NCBI GenBank assembly: GCA_965178525.1
Contig: CBCXVS010000404.1
Span: 1 to 5,274 of the forward strand
DNA length: 5,274 bases
DNA from: CBCXVS01 sp965178525
GTDB taxonomy: Bacteria; Tectomicrobia; Entotheonellia; Entotheonellales; Entotheonellaceae
Direction of reading: 5' to 3'
Part shown: positions 1 to 5,274 of the stretch, piece after piece
Layout of the letters: every line of letters begins with the position of its first letter
Position numbering within the stretch: the first letter of the stretch is position 1
Notes under the pieces: generated by a model
Told to the model about the DNA's origin: nothing
Databases searched by the model: none
Seen by the model: the letters and a program-made list of their open reading frames with translations, nothing else
Program-made: the position numbers and the translations under genes

Positions 1-22
1 CTCATGACAAAACCCCCTCATG

Positions 23-47
23 TGTTGCGTCAACCGTTGACACGACA
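23..47 (-). terminator. Imperfect hairpin downstream of the small lipoprotein gene, possible weak terminator
   Basis: Two 12-base arms (23-34 and 36-47) flank a single central base. The inner six bases (GTCAAC/GTTGAC) pair perfectly, and on the minus-strand transcript the outer part adds a wobble pair and one mismatch. The hairpin lies 18 bases past the lipoprotein stop codon. It is followed by a G-run and only four T's (12-6 region read on the minus strand), so it is a poor intrinsic terminator by the usual stem-plus-U-tract rule. It could equally be a dyad operator for a gene beyond the left edge. Bases 1-64 hold no other recognisable feature. Confidence 0.3.
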
Positions 48-64
48 TGCAGTTAGAGCTTCAC

Positions 65-580
65 TTAAGGCCATTCGGGTCGGCCCCAACTCATATAAAC
101 TTCGCGCCATGACATACCTTGTTTAATCTCCTGCCGCGCCACAAAGGAGCGGAACGCCGACCGCACGGCGGGTAGAGGCGGCGTTTTGGTGAGAAGTATC
201 GACAGTTCTCTGCCAACCTCATCAACGGTGCCACGCGTCGTGCTCAGTAAAATGCGGAACGCTTCAGCGTAGCCGTCAATCCGTGCGAGGAGATAGGCGT
301 CGTCAAATCCCGTAATCCGAAGCGGCGTCCCAAGCGGCACGATTTCCGCCGTGCGATACGTGGCAAATTCCTCCTCCGCGATCTGCCCGATCAGGTCAAT
401 GAGATATCCCCCCGCCTCGTGATATGGCCGCAGCACCATCGCCGTCAACCATGGTTGCTCGATATAGCGCGTGCGAAACGCCTGCTCCTGAGCCGCATTT
501 CGGAAAATCGTCGGATTCAGCCGGCACGCCATGAGGTAGCATAGCAGACTAACCACCACGACCCATCGATACCTGTGCAT
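65..580 (-). CDS. Small lipoprotein with BamE/SmpA-like C-terminal signature
   Basis: This encodes a predicted 171-residue lipoprotein. Residues 1-19 form a short basic n-region (HRYR), a run of V and L, and the lipobox LMAC with Cys19 as the lipidation site. The mature part has no domain I can name. The last residues read GMSWREVYMSWGRPEW, resembling the 'GMs..eV...wG.P' signature of BamE/SmpA-like lipoproteins. In those proteins the signature normally sits well inside the domain, but here the protein stops two residues after GRPE. The ATG at 578-580 was chosen because AGGGGG lies 4 bases upstream and the signal peptide starts cleanly there. An in-frame GTG at 602-604 would add eight residues and lacks comparable support. 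The gene is 120 bases downstream of the parvulin/TPR gene on the same strand. Export is well supported; function is unknown. Confidence 0.8.
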   Translation of the reverse strand: MHRYRWVVVVSLLCYLMACRLNPTIFRNAAQEQAFRTRYIEQPWLTAMVLRPYHEAGGYLIDLIGQIAEEEFATYRTAEIVPLGTPLRITGFDDAYLLARIDGYAEAFRILLSTTRGTVDEVGRELSILLTKTPPLPAVRSAFRSFVARQEIKQGMSWREVYMSWGRPEWP

Positions 581-584
581 ACTG

Positions 585-590
585 CCCCCT
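585..590 (-). promoter_or_regulatory. Ribosome binding site of the small lipoprotein gene
   Basis: AGGGGG, preceded by AA on the minus strand, lies 4 bases before the ATG at 578-580. It supports this start over the in-frame GTG at 602-604. Confidence 0.6.
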
Positions 591-700
591 TTCTCCGCCC
601 ACACCCGTCCGTCACGACCTGTCGATCTGAAGTACCTAGACAGAATGACCTTGATACATTTCTCCAGGGGAAAAATATAAATTTAATAGTGTTTCAGTAC

Positions 701-1630
701 TTATCTCGATTTCCGCGTGACCTGATATAACGCGTCGCGAAGCTTCGGGAAGTCGAAGCCATGCCCCTGCGCCACCCGCAGGTGCTTCCAGGCTTGCTTG
801 TAGCGCTTGGTGTCATAATAGGCTTGAATGAGCAGCTGATGGATTTCCGGCAACTCCGGGGCGCCGGCCGCGGCCTTTTCTAAATGACCGATGGCATTTT
901 TGGGCTGCTTCAGGGCAAGGAGGTAGACTTTCCCCATACCAAAGGAGATGGCTGGCGCCAAATGTTCATCTAAGCGTAACGCCTGCTGATAGGCTTTCAG
1001 GGCTTTCTGGGCATACGACCGTTGCGGCTGCGCCACAGCGGCCTCGGTGTAGAGTGCGGCGCGGAGCATCACAAGCTGGGCCAGGTTCGGCGCGTAGTTT
1101 TGGGCTTTGTCCAGGTGACGGATGGCCTCTTTATACGCTTTGGCCTTCCCGTGCGCATAACTGAGCATCATATGCGTCTGCACGTTGTCCTGCTCGAGAC
1201 GCAGGGCCGAGCGCAATGCCTTGATCGCGGGCGCTATCTTTCCGTCGCGTAGCGCTGCCGCCGCGGTGTCGTACAATTGCGGCATTTGCGATGAAATCCG
1301 CTTCACAATCGCATAGCGCCTCCCCAAGGCAAGCACATCGCTGATTTGTCCCGGTTTCAGCTTCCGCAACACCGGACGCAGCTCGTCTTGTACCTCGTCG
1401 AGTCGGACCACACCGCTAAATCCCCACTGCTGACGCTGTGGACCGATGGATTTGGTGCGCGCCAAGGCGCTAAACGAGGCTCCCTGACGCAGTTGCTGAT
1501 GGATTGTACGTGCCGTGCTGCGATCACGCACGATAATCATGCGGAGGCCCACAGTCTTCTCCGCAGCTTGTGCGGCCGGAGCAAGCGTGGCCACGATAAT
1601 GATAAGGATAACAGCGACAATACGGTACAT
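701..1630 (-). CDS. Periplasmic parvulin-like (PpiC/SurA-type) protein with C-terminal TPR repeats
   Basis: This is a 309-residue exported protein. Residues 1-22 are a Sec signal peptide: a long I/V/A-rich core ending AQA, before AEK. Residues about 27-112 match the parvulin rotamase pattern: an 'xxIIV' first strand, then 'LRQGASFSALA', 'KSIGP', 'WGFSG', 'LRKLKPGQIS' and a final 'RRYAIVKRI' strand. Residues about 116-293 form roughly five tetratricopeptide-like repeats, with core patterns such as A-x-x-x-L-x-x-A-L-x-L. Parvulins usually carry a His in the first strand (HIL) and often one in the last. Here these positions are Met31 and Ala107, so isomerase activity is doubtful and a chaperone or scaffold role is more likely. 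The ATG start has AAGGG 9 bases upstream. It follows the aminopeptidase lipoprotein gene by 42 bases, suggesting co-transcription. The architecture call is firm; the client is unknown. Confidence 0.85.
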   Translation of the reverse strand: MYRIVAVILIIIVATLAPAAQAAEKTVGLRMIIVRDRSTARTIHQQLRQGASFSALARTKSIGPQRQQWGFSGVVRLDEVQDELRPVLRKLKPGQISDVLALGRRYAIVKRISSQMPQLYDTAAAALRDGKIAPAIKALRSALRLEQDNVQTHMMLSYAHGKAKAYKEAIRHLDKAQNYAPNLAQLVMLRAALYTEAAVAQPQRSYAQKALKAYQQALRLDEHLAPAISFGMGKVYLLALKQPKNAIGHLEKAAAGAPELPEIHQLLIQAYYDTKRYKQAWKHLRVAQGHGFDFPKLRDALYQVTRKSR

Positions 1631-1672
1631 AAGCGTTTACCCTTACCCTAGCACCGCGGTGTACCCGGGACG

Positions 1673-2791
1673 TTATCGGGTCCGAAAGGTTACGGGAATA
1701 TCGTCAGGACGCAGGGTCTTGAAGGAAACGATCATGCGGCGCAAGTCCCCACCGTGGGCCGCCAGTGCCTGATCGAAAAACGTCGTGTCCCGATGGTAAC
1801 GGCGGAAAGCAAGCAGGACCGCGTTATTGAGCGTATGGCCTTCGAAATACCGCCGATACCAGGCGGTTTTCATGCGGGGAAACACGGCCGGATAATTCCT
1901 CTGCGCATCGACAAAGATATGCTCACGCTGCCGCAGTTTGTCGTCGCGGCTGAGTGGCCCTTGATACAGCGTTTCGAGACGCGCCACAATGTCATGCATA
2001 TAGGCTTGAAAGATGCGGGCATCGGCTCGCGTGTCCTGATACAACTTGTAGATTGGCGCATCCGTGCCGTCACGTTGAGCCAAATACGCCAGGGCGCCTT
2101 TCTCCGCCACGAAATCGGCCAGACTTTCATTAAAACTCACGCTGCCCTTTACCCATACCGTCTGATGCACAAGTTCATGAATAATGGTACGAATCAAGAC
2201 GATCTCATGGGACGCGAGCATACTCGACAGAATCGGATCCGCAAAATAACCCAGGGTGCTGTAGGCACGCACGCCCCGCACGTAGGTGTCGTAGTCTTGT
2301 TCGCGGAGCTTCCGAGCCTGGCGCCGCGCAGCAGCTTGGTTGAAATAGCCCTTGTAAGGCACACGCCCCACAATCGGAAAGCGCCAAACATAGGGCTGCA
2401 GCGCATCCTTGGGCGCCGCAGAGACGTTATACGTTACATACGGCCCGCCCACGTCAACATAGGTTGTATAACTGCCATTGGCGTGTAAGCCCAATTGCTC
2501 GATGGCGTACTTGCGGACATTTTGGATAAGACGTAACTTTACCCGCTTTTGCTCACTCAGCGTGCCGTCTCGCAGCACCTCTTCAACCGGTTGCCGCCGA
2601 GCCAACAACTTGGCTTGCCCAACCGACACATGCCACAGAAAACCGGCCGCACATCCATTGAGCAGGCTCACACATAGAAGCACACCCCATAACCGGAACA
2701 ACCATGCCCGGCCACGGTTGGGCCGGTGAGGGGCATCAGAGTGTACAGGAAAAGAGAGAGGGCTAGCAACGTATGAGAAGATATACACCAC
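1673..2791 (-). CDS. Putative zinc aminopeptidase lipoprotein (PF10023/DUF2265-like)
   Basis: This 372-residue protein is predicted to be a membrane-anchored metallopeptidase. A hydrophobic stretch at residues 31-46 ends in the lipobox LNGC, with Cys47 lipidated. The catalytic motif HELVH (residues 205-209) provides two zinc-binding histidines and the general base Glu206. NESLADF follows, with Glu222 or Glu230 in FVAEKG as candidate third ligand. The HELxHQ...VKG...FNES arrangement and length fit the PF10023 'putative aminopeptidase' family; the peptide substrate is not known. The start is uncertain. The GTG at 2789-2791 follows only a weak GGA and leaves a 30-residue n-region before the hydrophobic core. 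An in-frame TTG at residue 31 would give a compact 17-residue lipoprotein signal but also lacks a clear ribosome site. It starts 24 bases after the DUF2203 stop and precedes the parvulin/TPR gene, as expected within an operon. Confidence 0.87.
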   Translation of the reverse strand: MVYIFSYVASPLSFPVHSDAPHRPNRGRAWLFRLWGVLLCVSLLNGCAAGFLWHVSVGQAKLLARRQPVEEVLRDGTLSEQKRVKLRLIQNVRKYAIEQLGLHANGSYTTYVDVGGPYVTYNVSAAPKDALQPYVWRFPIVGRVPYKGYFNQAAARRQARKLREQDYDTYVRGVRAYSTLGYFADPILSSMLASHEIVLIRTIIHELVHQTVWVKGSVSFNESLADFVAEKGALAYLAQRDGTDAPIYKLYQDTRADARIFQAYMHDIVARLETLYQGPLSRDDKLRQREHIFVDAQRNYPAVFPRMKTAWYRRYFEGHTLNNAVLLAFRRYHRDTTFFDQALAAHGGDLRRMIVSFKTLRPDDIPVTFRTR

Positions 2792-2815
2792 GGCGTGTCC
2801 GAACCTATCCGGCCA

Positions 2816-3166
2816 TTAGGCGTGCTGATCAAGGAGCGTAATAGGACGCCGTCCGGCAAATCCCGTTTCGTAACGATGAAAGTGTTCGATATCGTCTTCA
2901 CCGAGCTTCCAGCAATAATAATAGCCATCGCCAGAATCGAAATCCGCTAGCCATAATCCTTTGACTTCGACACCGAGGTCTTTAATCGCCGCCACCCATT
3001 CTTGCAGCAGTGCATTCATGCGCTGCTCCACCCGTGTGACTTCTGCGGTGTCGTGCGGATCCTGCACGCTTTCCCGCATCGCTTCGACCAAGTCATAGTA
3101 GCGCTGTGTCAGATCCTTGACCTGTGGCAACAATGCACGCGCCTCGTCTAATGTGAATATGGCCAT
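2816..3166 (-). CDS. DUF2203 family protein
   Basis: This 116-residue soluble protein has no signal peptide or membrane segment. It matches the DUF2203 family (PF09969). FTLDEARALLP is at residues 4-14, followed by a charged, helical, probably coiled-coil middle (about 15-63). 'GVEVKGLWLADFDS' is at 65-78, and the family's hallmark C-terminal block is at 82-109: YYYCWKLGE, then HFHRYETGFAGRRPI. The conserved Cys85, Trp86, His95 and His97 could form a ligand or metal site, but that is inference; the family's function is unknown. The ATG at 3164-3166 was chosen because AAGGGG lies 6 bases upstream. The in-frame ATG at 3191-3193 sits inside a repeat arm without such a site and would add nine non-conserved residues. 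It is followed after 24 bases by the aminopeptidase gene. Confidence 0.9.
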   Translation of the reverse strand: MAIFTLDEARALLPQVKDLTQRYYDLVEAMRESVQDPHDTAEVTRVEQRMNALLQEWVAAIKDLGVEVKGLWLADFDSGDGYYYCWKLGEDDIEHFHRYETGFAGRRPITLLDQHA

Positions 3167-3172
3167 ATCGGT

Positions 3173-3178
3173 CCCCTT
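3173..3178 (-). promoter_or_regulatory. Ribosome binding site of the DUF2203 gene
   Basis: AAGGGG lies 6 bases upstream of the ATG at 3164-3166. It settles that start against the ATG at 3191-3193, which falls inside an inverted-repeat arm. Confidence 0.65.
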
Positions 3179-3180
3179 GA

Positions 3181-3258
3181 AGCTGTCAGCCATCAGTTCT
3201 CAGCTAAGCCTCCACAACCTCCTAACTCTTTGCTGATAGCTGACAGCTAATAGCTAAT
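3181..3258. repeat. Inverted array of 7-base AGCTGAY-like repeats between the HAD and DUF2203 genes
   Basis: The right side (3231-3258) is four consecutive heptamers on the plus strand: TGCTGAT, AGCTGAC, AGCTAAT, AGCTAAT. The left side (3181-3208) carries related heptamers in the opposite orientation (minus strand: AGCTGAG, AACTGAT, GGCTGAC, then AGCT). As a result 3181-3196 and 3233-3248 are inverted repeats matching at 15 of 16 positions, with a 36-base loop. On the minus-strand transcript this folds into a long stem-loop between two co-directional genes. No poly-U follows, so it is not a standard terminator. It resembles dispersed intergenic repeats of the REP/MITE kind. Whether it recurs elsewhere in the genome cannot be seen here. 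Confidence 0.7.
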
Positions 3259-3265
3259 CACGTCC

Positions 3266-3667
3266 TTACCATAACGGCCGCCGATAGGTTTCCGGCAGTA
3301 GCGTATCGGCAATCTCTTTCCAATTGCTGTGATGGCGATCCCCCACCAACCGCATGCCACGATCGTCAATATAAGCCACGGCTAAGGGCTTATCCTGAAT
3401 CCAGATCTCATCAAACGGAATCTGGTTGTGCTCCAGAAAGTCACTCACGCTCTCCGGACTATTGACCTGTGGATCGTACTCATCCGTTTGGCTGTACCAG
3501 GAGGAAGTCCGGAACGAATGGATAATAATCCAGTATCCCGCGTCCTTGAGACGCTGCAGCGCCTCACGCGCCCCAGCAATTGGCTCGCCGAATGCCGGAT
3601 AACGATGCTCGCAGATCGTGCCGTCAAGATCGACGACGATCGCCCCTCGTTGGGTCCGTTCACCCAT
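3266..3667 (-). CDS. Small HAD-superfamily phosphatase (C0, minimal cap)
   Basis: This 133-residue cytoplasmic protein has all four HAD motifs. Motif I is VVDLDGT, with nucleophile Asp13 and acid/base Asp15. Motif II is a hydrophobic strand ending in Ser51 (IIIHSFR). Motif III is Lys93 in QDKPLA, and motif IV is the metal-binding pair Asp101-Asp102 in YIDDRG. There is no room for a cap domain, so the active site is open, as in C0 HAD phosphatases that act on larger or phosphorylated polymer/nucleotide substrates. The substrate cannot be read from sequence. ATG at 3665-3667 is preferred, with AGAGG 9 bases and GGAG 3 bases upstream. The ATG at 3674-3676 would have AGAGG directly abutting it. 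It follows the HD protein gene by about 120 bases and may have its own promoter. Confidence 0.87.
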   Translation of the reverse strand: MGERTQRGAIVVDLDGTICEHRYPAFGEPIAGAREALQRLKDAGYWIIIHSFRTSSWYSQTDEYDPQVNSPESVSDFLEHNQIPFDEIWIQDKPLAVAYIDDRGMRLVGDRHHSNWKEIADTLLPETYRRPLW

Positions 3668-3687
3668 AGTCTCCATCCTCTACTTGT

Positions 3688-3713
3688 ATCATATATATTG
3701 AGACAAAATGCAA
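3688..3713 (-). promoter_or_regulatory. Promoter-like AT-rich stretch before the HAD gene
   Basis: On the minus strand TATGAT (3693-3688) matches the sigma-70 -10 consensus at five of six positions, inside an ATATATAT tract. The nearest -35-like hexamer, TTGCAT (3713-3708), is only 14 bases away, shorter than the usual 16-18, so this is a weak prediction. If used, the transcript would start near 3681, just ahead of the AGAGG ribosome site, giving a very short leader and favouring the ATG at 3665-3667. Confidence 0.25.
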
Positions 3714-3752
3714 TGTATATCTTATCTCTGGAGATTGATATCGAGGTGAATC

Positions 3753-3764
3753 CGCCCCGGGGCG
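3753..3764. repeat. 12-base perfect GC palindrome downstream of the HD gene
   Basis: CGCCCCGGGGCG is self-complementary and lies 33 bases past the HD protein stop codon, in the gap before the HAD gene. No T-run follows on the minus strand, so it is not a standard terminator. It could be a pause or protein-binding site, or simply chance in GC-rich DNA. Confidence 0.3.
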
Positions 3765-3797
3765 CGTACATGCTGGCAGAAGTTTCGCACCGGTTTC

Positions 3798-5274
3798 CTA
3801 CGTCAGGTGCATGTTGTACGCCGCGCTGTACTCGTCACCCACTGCGGCCTTGTGCATGAAGACGGTCTCACATGCCTTGGCGAACCGAGGATGGGAGGCC
3901 GGATCCGTGGTGCATAAACGATATTGTACGACCTCCGGCGGAATATGCTCCAACATCGTCTCCACCCACTCGGCTCGCACCTCACCCATTGTTGGATCGT
4001 AGATCGAGAGCGGCCGCTCCTCTCTCGCGAACCGATTGATATGGCGTGGTTCCTGGGTCGCCATATCGAGCTGAAATTCGAGCGTGCGCAGATCCGCAGG
4101 CAGGGCCTGCCGAATCCGTCTAACGAGCTGATGCGGCTCGTATCTCTTGCCTGTTCGCCGTGCCAGTTCATGCATCGGCAGCGTCGCATCGTACGCCATT
4201 TTCCATTTTACCTGGCGCTGCAGAATCGCGGCCCATTCCTTGCCCAACGCCCGCTTGCCAGGGAGCCGGTCCGTCTCCCATCCCCGGACCGTTTCGAGCA
4301 ATGACCAGTCGGTGAGCCATACGTATCGGTCCAAGTCATGCAGCGGGTTCCCTGGAAAAATATAATGCATCGTTGGCTGAAAAACGTCCCGCAAATGCAA
4401 ATCGATGGCACGTATCGTACGATGAAAGTAGACATGCGTATACAAATAGAGACGCGCCGTCAAGAACATCGTTAAGGCGCTGACCCCAGCCGTATGGAGC
4501 GCCAATCCCTGGGCCGTGAGAAAACTGTAATGGAGCAAGCGTCCGAGGTCAACTGGGCCAACCGCCACCCCACACATATAGGCATCCCGTAAGACATAAT
4601 CGAGGTTGTCCGCCGTGTAGATGCCGCCGAGCACGGGCTTGAGCAACTGCAACCAGGCTGGCATATGGGTCTCTCCAGGCGTCTTTTTCTGCATGAGATA
4701 GGCAATATAAGCCGGCTCGAGCACCTCATCCGAGGCAAAGTCGCCACTCGGACTACGGCGCACGCCACGGATCATATCCCCCAATTGCTGTGTGATGATG
4801 CGATGGCCGACCGCTTCATGGCCAATGCCGAATGGCGCCAAATGATTTTCATCAAAAAAATGACAAAAGGGACCATGCCCGACATCGTGTAAGAGCCCAC
4901 TGATACGGAGTGCCGCCTCGACGAACGGGAGCGACGGACAGGCCGGCATCACCTGGCGCAGAGAGGGGTGGAGCTGCTGGGCAAAGCGGCCGGCCACATG
5001 CATCGTTCCCAGGGAATGTTGGAAACGGCTGTGTTCGGCCGCGGGAAACACCCATCGCGCACTCTGCAATTGGGAAATCGCCCGCAAGCGTTGCATCCAA
5101 GGCGAATCAATGAGATCTTTTTCGGTGATGTCGCCCTGTCTCCCATCGCGCTCCAACGGGACGGTGAAGGCGATCGATCCGTGAATGGGATCAGAGGGTG
5201 CGACCTGAAGACGCCTAACTTGAGTGGTTTGAACCAGTTGAAGGAAATGCAGGTCCGTGTGCGGACCTATCGCC
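3798..5274 (-). CDS. HD-domain dNTP triphosphohydrolase-like protein (SAMHD1/YwfO-like), 5' end cut by window
   Basis: At least 491 residues are encoded; numbering here starts at the first whole codon (5273-5271). DPIHGSIAF (28-36) and 'LIDSPWMQRLR' open the family's N-terminal region. The metal-binding quartet is His86 (RFQHS), His129-Asp130 (LLHDVGHGPF) and Asp222 (TADNLDY). His133, His138 and His152 match positions used in SAMHD1-type catalysis. The rest is helical and ends with a region I cannot assign. Family members usually cleave dNTPs to nucleoside plus triphosphate, although some act on other phosphorylated substrates; the specificity here is not visible. The frame stays open to the window edge. 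The first standard start codon inside (TTG at 5154-5156) would remove DPIHGSIAF, so the true start is most likely upstream of the window. The HAD phosphatase gene follows it. Confidence 0.88.
   Translation of the reverse strand, partial: AIGPHTDLHFLQLVQTTQVRRLQVAPSDPIHGSIAFTVPLERDGRQGDITEKDLIDSPWMQRLRAISQLQSARWVFPAAEHSRFQHSLGTMHVAGRFAQQLHPSLRQVMPACPSLPFVEAALRISGLLHDVGHGPFCHFFDENHLAPFGIGHEAVGHRIITQQLGDMIRGVRRSPSGDFASDEVLEPAYIAYLMQKKTPGETHMPAWLQLLKPVLGGIYTADNLDYVLRDAYMCGVAVGPVDLGRLLHYSFLTAQGLALHTAGVSALTMFLTARLYLYTHVYFHRTIRAIDLHLRDVFQPTMHYIFPGNPLHDLDRYVWLTDWSLLETVRGWETDRLPGKRALGKEWAAILQRQVKWKMAYDATLPMHELARRTGKRYEPHQLVRRIRQALPADLRTLEFQLDMATQEPRHINRFAREERPLSIYDPTMGEVRAEWVETMLEHIPPEVVQYRLCTTDPASHPRFAKACETVFMHKAAVGDEYSAAYNMHLT
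5251..5268. repeat. Perfect 7-bp GC-rich hairpin near the 5' end of the HD gene
   Basis: Arms AGGTCCG (5251-5257) and CGGACCT (5262-5268) enclose a 4-base loop. On the minus strand it lies about 60 bases upstream of the conserved DPIHGSIAF codons, in the frame-open extension. It may be coding sequence by chance, or a structured leader if translation starts closer to the conserved motif. No poly-U tract follows directly. Confidence 0.4.

Noticed and set aside
581..700. A promoter for the small lipoprotein gene in the 120-base gap
   Set aside because: The gap has an AT-rich part (671-690) and a near-palindrome TTTCTCCAGGGGAAA, but I could not pair convincing -35 and -10 boxes at normal spacing.
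1652..1661. CACCGCGGTG palindrome between the aminopeptidase and parvulin/TPR genes
   Set aside because: Ten bases of symmetry with no T-run and no room for a promoter in a 42-base gap; likely chance.
1754..2488. A long plus-strand open frame (244 codons) opposite the aminopeptidase gene
   Set aside because: It lies fully antisense to a gene with a clear zinc-peptidase motif, has no recognisable domain, and long antisense frames are expected in GC-rich coding DNA.
3191..3193. ATG as the start of the DUF2203 gene
   Set aside because: It sits inside an inverted-repeat arm without a ribosome site; the ATG at 3164-3166 has AAGGGG at good spacing and begins at the family's conserved N-terminus.
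3181..3258. CRISPR array or intrinsic terminator
   Set aside because: The repeat unit is only 7 bases without spacers, and no U-tract follows the stem on the transcript.
3428..3859. Plus-strand open frame across the HAD gene and the following gap
   Set aside because: It is antisense to the HAD motifs, shows no recognisable protein pattern, and crosses two genes and an intergenic repeat-like region.

Overview
The window reads as an ordinary chromosomal stretch of a moderately GC-rich Gram-negative bacterium. Two lipoprotein signal sequences and a signal-peptide-bearing parvulin/TPR protein indicate an outer-membrane cell plan. The combination of a DUF2203 protein, a PF10023-type aminopeptidase lipoprotein, a small C0-type HAD phosphatase and a SAMHD1-like HD protein resembles Nitrospira/Nitrospirota gene content. 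That placement is an inference from gene families only. I see no tRNA, rRNA, CRISPR, transposase or phage gene.

All six genes lie on the minus strand, so transcription runs from the right edge to the left. In transcription order they are: (1) an HD-domain dNTP-hydrolase-like protein (3798-5274) whose 5' end is cut by the window edge; (2) a 121-base gap with a promoter-like AT-rich stretch and a GC palindrome; (3) a small HAD phosphatase (3266-3667); (4) a gap holding an inverted array of 7-base repeats (3181-3258); (5) a DUF2203 protein (2816-3166); (6) a zinc aminopeptidase lipoprotein (1673-2791) starting 24 bases after it; (7) a parvulin-like/TPR periplasmic protein (701-1630) 42 bases further on; (8) a 120-base gap; (9) a small lipoprotein with a BamE-like C-terminal signature (65-580); and (10) a short downstream hairpin.

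The genes fall into two themes. The right part holds two putative cytoplasmic phosphohydrolases (HD and HAD), plausibly acting on nucleotides. The left part holds three exported proteins in a row (aminopeptidase lipoprotein, PPIase-like/TPR protein, small lipoprotein), which suggests envelope protein handling. DUF2203, aminopeptidase and parvulin/TPR are spaced closely enough to be one transcript. Whether HAD and the small lipoprotein join it is unclear because of the larger gaps.

I found no convincing undescribed system. The items most worth checking are the heptamer-based inverted repeat with an AGGAGG in its loop, the HD gene whose conserved N-terminal motif lies upstream of the first standard start codon, the parvulin-like domain lacking its histidines, and the abrupt end of the BamE-like lipoprotein.
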